A DNA stretch of 34,491 bases, from NCBI GenBank assembly GCA_913062675.1, contig CAJXWR010000001.1, positions 1 through 34,491 of the forward strand. Reading direction: 5' to 3'. The notes beneath the pieces are model-generated. The model saw nothing but the letters and a program-made list of their open reading frames with translations. It made no database searches and was not told where the DNA came from. Shown here piece after piece: positions 29,510-34,491 of this stretch. Both the position numbers and the translations under genes were made by a program. This DNA is from an uncultured Trueperaceae bacterium (GTDB lineage Bacteria; Deinococcota; Deinococci; Deinococcales; Trueperaceae). How positions within the stretch are numbered: the first letter of the stretch is position 1; the number at the start of each line of letters is the position of its first letter.

Positions 29510-29528
29510 GACCCCCATGCGGGGGGTC
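29510..29528 (+). promoter_or_regulatory. GC hairpin in the hpf leader
   Basis: GACCCCC (29510-29516) and GGGGGTC (29522-29528) form a 7-bp stem with a 5-nt loop, about 24 nt before the hpf ATG. It could stabilise or regulate the mRNA. Confidence 0.4.
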
Positions 29529-29552
29529 GTGTAGGCACGCGAAAGGGGCACC

Positions 29553-30080
29553 ATGAACATCTACCAGGTGATCGGGCGCAACATCGACGTGACGGACGCA
29601 ATGCGGACGTACGCCGAGGACAAACTCGAGAAGCTCAACCGCTTCAATGACCAAATCGTCGATGCGAAGGTGGTCATGTCATACAACGAGCGGGTGGGCG
29701 GTCAACCCGCGAAGGTCGAGGTGCAAGTCAACGTGCCGAACGGCATGGTGCGCGCCGAGGAGCGGGGGCCGGATCACTACGGAGCGGTCGACCTCGTCGT
29801 CGACAAGCTCGAGCGGCAACTGAAGAAACTCAAGGGCCGGCAGGTCGCCAAGCGTGGCGAGGAGAAGCCCGAACCGGTCGTCGAGGAAGCGGAGGAGGAA
29901 GCGCCGCGCATCGTGCGGACGAAGCGGCACGTGATGCGTCCCATGGCGCCCGAGGATGCGGCGATGGAGATGGATGCGTTGGGTCACGACTTCTACGTGT
30001 TCCGCAACGTCGACACCGACCAGGTGGCCGTCATCTACCTGCGGGAGGATGGGCATTACGGGGTGATCGAACCCGCCTGA
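29553..30080 (+). CDS. hpf: Ribosome hibernation promoting factor, long form (HPF)
   Basis: Binds the 30S decoding region and dimerises ribosomes into 100S particles in stationary phase or stress. The 175 residues consist of an N-terminal S30AE domain (1-100: MNIYQVIGRNIDVTDAMRTYAEDKL onward) and, after an acidic Glu/Pro linker (105-120), a C-terminal dimerisation domain (HVMRPMAPEDAAMEMDALGHDFYVFRN). This is the long form, which works without RMF. GAAAGGGG is the Shine-Dalgarno. The leader hairpin is upstream and a clear terminator follows. Confidence 0.95.
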   Translation: MNIYQVIGRNIDVTDAMRTYAEDKLEKLNRFNDQIVDAKVVMSYNERVGGQPAKVEVQVNVPNGMVRAEERGPDHYGAVDLVVDKLERQLKKLKGRQVAKRGEEKPEPVVEEAEEEAPRIVRTKRHVMRPMAPEDAAMEMDALGHDFYVFRNVDTDQVAVIYLREDGHYGVIEPA

Positions 30081-30105
30081 CGCGAACGCGTGGAGGTTCG
30101 TCGTG

Positions 30106-30127
30106 CGGCCCGGCATTCGCCGGGCCG
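30106..30127 (+). terminator. Intrinsic terminator after hpf
   Basis: Perfect 9-bp arms CGGCCCGGC and GCCGGGCCG close an ATTC loop, followed by TTTCTTCGTT. It sits between hpf and the convergent rhomboid gene. Confidence 0.88.
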
Positions 30128-30135
30128 TTTCTTCG

Positions 30136-30846
30136 TTAGCTTCGTCGGCGCGGGTCGATGAAGGGGGCAAGAACGAGGCCGAACACGAACCCGCCGACGT
30201 GCGCCCACCAGGCCACCCCGGCATCGGCGGTGGCGCCGGGTGCGAGGCTGCCTCCCGCCTCGAGGAACTGGATGACCGCCCAGTAGCCGATGTAGAGCCA
30301 GGCGGGCAACCACCACAGGTAGAAGCGGGGGATGCGCCCGAGGATGCGCGCGAAGATCCAGGGGAGGAAGAGCGGGGCGATGAAGGCCTGGACCTTGCGG
30401 CGCGGGAACCACAGGATGTACGCGCCGAGCACGGCACTGATGGCGCCCGACGCGCCGATCATGGGTCGCCAGCCTTGCGGGTCGATCGCCCCATGCGTGA
30501 GGGCGGCCGCCGCGGCGGCGGTGAGGTAGAAGGCAAGGAAGCGGCGGGATCCGAGGCGCGCCTCCACGTTGTCGCCAAACACGACGAGGAAGAAGGCGTT
30601 GCCAATCAGGTGGAACGGGTCGGCGTGCAGGAAGGCGTGCGTGACGAGGCTGAAGGCGTGCGCGAACGGTTCGGCCCAGAAGGTTTCGGGGATGAAGGCG
30701 GCGGCGTACATGAGGGCGAGGAGCGTCTCGTCCCGTTGCGCCGCGATGAAGACCTGCGTGAGGTAGCCGGCGATGATGAGCGCGAGAAGCGTCCACGTGA
30801 CGGGCGCTGCGCGGTGGCGTGGATTGATGTCGCGAATGGGAAGCAC
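30136..30846 (-). CDS. Rhomboid-family intramembrane serine protease
   Basis: Six-TM intramembrane protease cleaving transmembrane substrates. 236 residues; catalytic Ser S133 in IGASGAIS and His H216 in WWAHVGGFVFGL. N83 in HLIGNAFFL and the N-terminal LPIRDINPR are family features. GTG 30846 is chosen because the conserved N-terminus begins there; the longer frame reads into the upstream gene. It follows the beta-helix gene by 22 nt and is likely its operon partner, without its own promoter. Substrate unknown. Confidence 0.9.
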   Translation of the reverse strand: MLPIRDINPRHRAAPVTWTLLALIIAGYLTQVFIAAQRDETLLALMYAAAFIPETFWAEPFAHAFSLVTHAFLHADPFHLIGNAFFLVVFGDNVEARLGSRRFLAFYLTAAAAAALTHGAIDPQGWRPMIGASGAISAVLGAYILWFPRRKVQAFIAPLFLPWIFARILGRIPRFYLWWLPAWLYIGYWAVIQFLEAGGSLAPGATADAGVAWWAHVGGFVFGLVLAPFIDPRRRS

Positions 30847-30868
30847 GAGCGGGGCGTCCTGCCTGGGA

Positions 30869-31564
30869 TTACGTACCGGGCGGCCCGCCGGGCAGCCGTT
30901 CAACGATCTCCCCCACTGCCCGGTGCTTGACGATGTGGTCGGCGGGGATGGCTCCGCGAACGGTCGCACCGGCGTAGATGAGGGTGCGCGCGCCAATCAC
31001 GGCGCCTGGACCGAGGACGGCGTTGCAACCGACGTGCACGTCGTCGCCGAGGGCGGCACCGAACTTCCGGAGGTGCGTATCGACCGTTCCGACGTGGATG
31101 GTGGACCCGTCGTTCTTGAGGTTGGCGATCTTGACGCCCGCACCGAGGTTCACGTCGATGCCGAGGATGGCGTCCCCAACGTAGTTGAAGTGGGGTGCCT
31201 TGGCGCCGGGCAGGAGCAGGCTTCGTTTCGCTTCGCTGGCGTGTCCGACCTTCGCGCCGGCTGCGAGGATGCACCCATCGCGCACGAGGGCGGCATGCCC
31301 AACGGTGGCGCCGGCCTCGATGAGGGCGGGTCCGCGGACGTGGGCGTGGGCTTCGATGGTGGCGCCGGCGCGGACGGTGACGGCGCCCTCGAGGATGGCG
31401 GTGGGGTGCACGGTGGCGCCCTCTTCGACGATGACCTCGTCGGGCAACGCCTTCAGGTGGCGATCCATGGCGGCGAGGACGTCCCAGGGTCGTGACTGGT
31501 CGACGAGTTCGCGGAGCGCAGGGTCGAGGCGCGTGAGGTCGAAAAGGTCGCTCGGGCGCGTCAT
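30869..31564 (-). CDS. Left-handed beta-helix (hexapeptide) transferase-like protein
   Basis: 231 residues, mostly hexapeptide turns ([LIV]-G-x4) running from about residue 44 to 215 (VIVEEGATVHPTAILEG, GATIEAHAHVRGPALIEAG, and so on). It resembles the C-terminal acyltransferase part of GlmU-like enzymes: HFNYVGDAILGIDVNLGAGVKIANLKNDG includes the conserved loop. The nucleotidyltransferase part is missing, so it is probably a stand-alone acyltransferase or related sugar-nucleotide protein. Leaderless ATG 31564. The rhomboid gene follows in the operon. Confidence 0.82.
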   Translation of the reverse strand: MTRPSDLFDLTRLDPALRELVDQSRPWDVLAAMDRHLKALPDEVIVEEGATVHPTAILEGAVTVRAGATIEAHAHVRGPALIEAGATVGHAALVRDGCILAAGAKVGHASEAKRSLLLPGAKAPHFNYVGDAILGIDVNLGAGVKIANLKNDGSTIHVGTVDTHLRKFGAALGDDVHVGCNAVLGPGAVIGARTLIYAGATVRGAIPADHIVKHRAVGEIVERLPGGPPGT

Positions 31565-31570
31565 GGGGGC

Positions 31571-31576
31571 AGCATA
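31571..31576 (-). promoter_or_regulatory. -10 box TATGCT, leaderless start of 31564 gene
   Basis: TATGCT precedes ATG 31564 by 6 nt on the minus strand; its divergent partner box is 51 bp away. Confidence 0.68.
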
Positions 31577-31627
31577 CCGCTCGTCGCCTTGCCTTCCGGG
31601 CCATGCGCCGACCGTCTTGCCGCGCGA

Positions 31628-31633
31628 TAGACT
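31628..31633 (+). promoter_or_regulatory. -10 box TAGACT, leaderless start of lipid kinase
   Basis: TAGACT is 5 nt before GTG 31639. Confidence 0.62.
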
Positions 31634-31638
31634 CCGTC

Positions 31639-32532
31639 GTGTCCACGTTCCTGGTGGTGAATCCGGTGGCGGGTCGCGGTCGCGCGTTCGCCTTGTTGCC
31701 GACCGTCCGTGAGGCGTTCGCGCGGGCGGGCGTCGCTTTGACGGTCCTCGTCACGGAACGGCCGGGTCACGCAACGGCGTTGGCTCAGGCTACGCCGGGT
31801 GACGCGACGATCTTGGCGATGGGCGGTGATGGGACGGTGCATGAGGTGGGGCGTGCTTGCATCGACTCGGGCCGTACGCTCGGCGTGGTGCCGGTGGGTT
31901 CGGGTGACGATTTCGCGTTTGCCTCGGGGTTGGCGCGGGGTGACGTCGAGGCTGCGGTGCGCGTCGCACTCGAGGGTCACGTACGGCTGGTGGATACGGG
32001 TGTGTGTAACGGCGAGCCGTTCGTGAATGCGGCGGGCATAGGTTTCGATGCCGAGGTGAGTGCGCGCATGCGTTCGGCACCTGCTCCCTTGACCGGCTTC
32101 GGCGCGTACCTGTGGGGCGTGGCGGTGGCCTTGAGCCAGTTGGCGTCGGTACCCATGCGTGTGTGGGGCACCGACCGCGATGGGGCCGAGCGCCTGTTGT
32201 TGGATGGACCGAGTCTCCTGACCTCGGCTCAGAACGGTCCCCGCACGGGTGGCTCGTTCCTGTTTGCACCCCTGGCGGACGTGGCGGACGGCTCGTTGGA
32301 CGTGGTGATCGCGAAGCGCGTGGGACGGCTGGGCACCCTGTCGTTGCTTCCCAAGGCATTGCGGGGGAGGCACCTGTCCGACCCACGTGTGGCGCAGGCG
32401 AGGGTCGTGGCCGTGCGCATCGAGGCGGCGTCACCGCGCGCGTGGCACACCGATGGGGAGGTGTTTTCGCCCACCTCCAGCTTCTCGATTTCGGTGCGCC
32501 CAAGGAGCTTGCGGGTGCTGGCTCCGCTGTAG
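31639..32532 (+). CDS. Diacylglycerol kinase catalytic-domain lipid kinase (YegS/DgkB-like)
   Basis: 297 residues. It phosphorylates diacylglycerol or a similar lipid with ATP. Motifs: VNPVAGRGRA (7-16), MGGDGTVHEV (61-70) and VPVGSGDDFAFASGL, where the last motif usually reads GTGND; here Asp replaces Asn (GSGDD). The C-terminal domain includes NGPRTGGSFLFAPLADVADGSLDV. The GTG at 31639 is leaderless and begins the core; an ATG 36 nt upstream would overlap the -10 box. The gene is divergent from the beta-helix gene and ends next to a bidirectional terminator. Confidence 0.9.
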   Translation: MSTFLVVNPVAGRGRAFALLPTVREAFARAGVALTVLVTERPGHATALAQATPGDATILAMGGDGTVHEVGRACIDSGRTLGVVPVGSGDDFAFASGLARGDVEAAVRVALEGHVRLVDTGVCNGEPFVNAAGIGFDAEVSARMRSAPAPLTGFGAYLWGVAVALSQLASVPMRVWGTDRDGAERLLLDGPSLLTSAQNGPRTGGSFLFAPLADVADGSLDVVIAKRVGRLGTLSLLPKALRGRHLSDPRVAQARVVAVRIEAASPRAWHTDGEVFSPTSSFSISVRPRSLRVLAPL

Positions 32533-32561
32533 GGAACGGCTCGACGGGCCAACAAGAAAAG

Positions 32562-32589
32562 CGTGAGCCCCGCCGAAGCGGGGCTCACG
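32562..32589. terminator. Bidirectional intrinsic terminator
   Basis: Perfect 12-bp arms CGTGAGCCCCGC and GCGGGGCTCACG close a CGAA loop. TTTCAGG follows on the plus strand and CTTTTCTTGTT on the minus. It serves the lipid kinase and the SlpA-like gene. Confidence 0.9.
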
Positions 32590-32633
32590 TTTCAGGCTAT
32601 GCGTGCGGCCGAAGCCGCGAGCGTGCCGTCAGA

Positions 32634-34491
32634 TCAGAAGCCGACCTGGTAGGCAACGCCGAACTGCTGGGCCTTGGTCTCGTTGTCGTCGACGTCCGTG
32701 TTGGGGTCGAAGTCGTAGAGGCCGTAGTCGAAGACCAGGTCGTAGAAGTTGACTTGGACTTCGAAGCCCGCGACGCTGTTGGTGATGCCGTTGTTGTCCG
32801 GGCCGGCCGACATGTCGTCGACGGTCCAGTTGGTCGCGGTGTAGGAGCCGTAGCGCGCGGCGAGGCTCGTGTTGGGGAGCAGGAACTCGGCGAGGTTGAG
32901 GCCGACCGACCATTGGAGTTGCTCGGCGACGTAGTCAGCTTCGCTGAAGTTCTTGTTCCGGTAGTTGATGGCCGCTTCGAGGCTGGGCGCGAAGACCGTC
33001 TCGAGGGGCGCGGTCACGAGGCCGGTACCGACCTTGAGGTCGGCGGCATCGTTGAGCGGGGTGTCCGCATCGCTGACGAGCTCGTAGCTGACGTACGGGG
33101 TGAGCGTGAGGATGCTCACGGTCGCCTCGTAGTCGGCGCTGGCGGCGATGGTGGTCACGTCGAAGTCAACCGTGTCGGCGTCGTAGCTGAGGCCGAGGTT
33201 GAGGTTCGAGATGAGCGCATCGTCGGCGGAGCCGTCGTGGCTGAGCGCGACGCCGAAGCCGGTCTCGTAGTCGCCCATGTCGTCTTCGTCGGCAACGTCG
33301 CCACCGACGGACACTTGGGTGAAGTCGCCCGAGAGGCTGAAGCCGGCGAACAGGTCGGCCGAGGCGGTGACGCCAAGGGCGACGTTCTCGGATTCGGTGC
33401 TCGTGACTTCGTAGCTGTCGTAGAAGGCGGTCACGTCGATCATGAGGAGGCCAAGGCTGGCGTCCACACCGAAGCCGGTTTGATCGACGGCGTAGCCGTA
33501 CTCGTCAGCGTCGCCAGCGGTCCAGGCGGCATCGATGTCGCGGTAGTTACCGCCGATGCTCACGCCGCCGAGGATGTCGGCGAGGGTGGCTTCACCTTCG
33601 AGGAAGAGGACGTCGATCTCGTCGGTCGCGTCGTCCTGGTCCATGGTGGTCGCGTACTCACCGGCGAGGGTGAGTTCGAGGCCGGCCACACCGATGGTGC
33701 CGCCGCCGTCGACGCCCACGATGGCGCTGTACTCGAGGTCGGTGTCGAGGTCACTGAGGTTGCTGACGTCGGCCACGACGCTGAAGCCACCGGTCCAACC
33801 CTCGATGGGGCTGAGCGTGCCGCGGACGGCCATGGTGGCCATGTCGACGGGGGCGGCCTCGTCCTGGTCGCTCGTCAGGTAGGCGACGTGCAGGGCGGGG
33901 TCGACGAAGGCGAGCATGTCGGGGGCGCCGAGGCTGGCAACGAGGCCAACTTCGTCTTCGGCAGCGAGGGTGTAGGGCGTGAAGCTCACGGCCACCTCTT
34001 CACCGAAGTCGACGGTGATGGGGTCGGCGCCGATCACTTCGAAGGTGCTGCTGAACGAGTCGAGCCCGAAGACGTATTGGGCGCTCGTATCCGTGCCCGC
34101 GATGTCGACTTCTTCGAGGACGAAGGTCGCGGTGGCCGAGAAGCTGTTCAGGCCGCGCGGGGTGCTTTCGCCGTCAAAGGAGAGGTCGTCACCGAGGTTG
34201 ACGGTGATGGACGCGTCGAAGTCGCTGTTGTACGCCGTGGTGCCGTCGGGACCTTCGTTGGTACCGAGGTCGGCACGGTCTTCGGCGACTTCACCGACGT
34301 CGGTGCTGTCGTCATCGCCATTGATGTCTTCAGCGCCGGTCGAGAAGGCGGAAGCGCCCATGTCGACGTTCATGCCGACGCCGTAGGCGCGGTCAACGTC
34401 GAAGAAGGCTTCGACGCCACCGAACGCGGATTCGACGTAGCTGAGGTCGATGGTGCCGTTGAAGCCGAGGGGGTTGTTCTCGAGCGCCGTC
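32634..34491 (-). CDS. SlpA-like outer-membrane/S-layer protein, C-terminal part
   Basis: About 618 residues of an open frame running off the right edge; the start is outside the window. The sequence consists of alternating strand-like segments rich in Asp, Gly, Thr and aromatic residues (for example SFSATATFVLEEVD, ALHVAYLTSD, FSVVADVSNLSDL, LTLAGEYATTM, YGLYDFDPNTDVDD). It ends in the terminal Phe (FGVAYQVGF), the classic end of an outer-membrane barrel. Deinococcota SlpA proteins join an N-terminal SLH domain and coiled coil to such a barrel; the SLH part would lie off-window. Tat- or BamA-type function is not supported. Confidence 0.8.
   Translation of the reverse strand, partial: TALENNPLGFNGTIDLSYVESAFGGVEAFFDVDRAYGVGMNVDMGASAFSTGAEDINGDDDSTDVGEVAEDRADLGTNEGPDGTTAYNSDFDASITVNLGDDLSFDGESTPRGLNSFSATATFVLEEVDIAGTDTSAQYVFGLDSFSSTFEVIGADPITVDFGEEVAVSFTPYTLAAEDEVGLVASLGAPDMLAFVDPALHVAYLTSDQDEAAPVDMATMAVRGTLSPIEGWTGGFSVVADVSNLSDLDTDLEYSAIVGVDGGGTIGVAGLELTLAGEYATTMDQDDATDEIDVLFLEGEATLADILGGVSIGGNYRDIDAAWTAGDADEYGYAVDQTGFGVDASLGLLMIDVTAFYDSYEVTSTESENVALGVTASADLFAGFSLSGDFTQVSVGGDVADEDDMGDYETGFGVALSHDGSADDALISNLNLGLSYDADTVDFDVTTIAASADYEATVSILTLTPYVSYELVSDADTPLNDAADLKVGTGLVTAPLETVFAPSLEAAINYRNKNFSEADYVAEQLQWSVGLNLAEFLLPNTSLAARYGSYTATNWTVDDMSAGPDNNGITNSVAGFEVQVNFYDLVFDYGLYDFDPNTDVDDNETKAQQFGVAYQVGF

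Noticed and set aside
1-34491. CRISPR arrays, tRNA or rRNA genes, insertion sequences
   Set aside because: No regularly spaced repeats, tRNA-like cloverleaf, rRNA stretches, transposase motifs or terminal inverted repeats were recognised by eye.

Overview
This is a GC-rich bacterial chromosomal segment with dense, short genes, very little intergenic space and no rRNA, tRNA, transposase, phage gene or CRISPR array that I can see. The gene set and signals point to the Deinococcota (Deinococcus-Thermus lineage), possibly the Trueperaceae side. The pointers are the C-terminal barrel of a very large SlpA-like outer-membrane/S-layer protein at the right edge, a 745-residue UvrD/PcrA helicase, and above all the promoters: about seventeen genes have TANNNT 5-7 nt before the start codon, the signature of leaderless mRNAs known from Deinococcus. 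The assignment is inference; no phylogenetic marker was tested.

Layout. 1-1558 (-) holds a truncated aldehyde dehydrogenase, divergent from an unknown protein (1703-2308 +). A VapBC toxin-antitoxin pair (2522-3207) and a ring-cleaving dioxygenase-like VOC protein (3416-4372) follow, then a small membrane protein and a subtilisin-family lipoprotein on the minus strand (4466-7184). A plus-strand run carries uvrA, an unknown membrane protein, a YihY/BrkB protein, a PlsC-like acyltransferase, HU, a type II NADH dehydrogenase, an inositol monophosphatase-like protein and an orphan sensor domain (7410-16120). Next come cysteine synthase (-), a mini-PspC (+), an SDR (-), MnmD (+), a 4-TM protein (-) and an MnmC(o)-like FAD enzyme (+) (16127-20689).

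The most accessory-looking part is 20690-22758: a two-gene AbiE-like module (winged-helix antitoxin-like protein plus nucleotidyltransferase) with repeats at its promoter. After it come a minus-strand cysteine-rich small protein, a conserved unknown and a cytochrome P450 (22879-24761). The remainder is largely housekeeping: UvrD/PcrA (+), minD-minE with a third gene encoding a degenerate receiver plus coiled coil (+), an HxlR regulator (-), ribosome hibernation factor HPF (+), a rhomboid protease and a beta-helix acyltransferase-like gene (-), a diacylglycerol kinase-like lipid kinase (+), and the SlpA-like protein (-).

Themes: DNA repair (UvrA, UvrD), cell-division placement (MinDE), envelope and lipids (PlsC, lipid kinase, BrkB, rhomboid, S8 lipoprotein, SlpA-like), and tRNA wobble modification by two separate genes in place of fused MnmC. 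The best candidates for new biology are the AbiE-like module, the MinDE-linked pseudo-receiver coiled-coil protein, and the promoter architecture, including -10 boxes made from the previous gene's stop codon.
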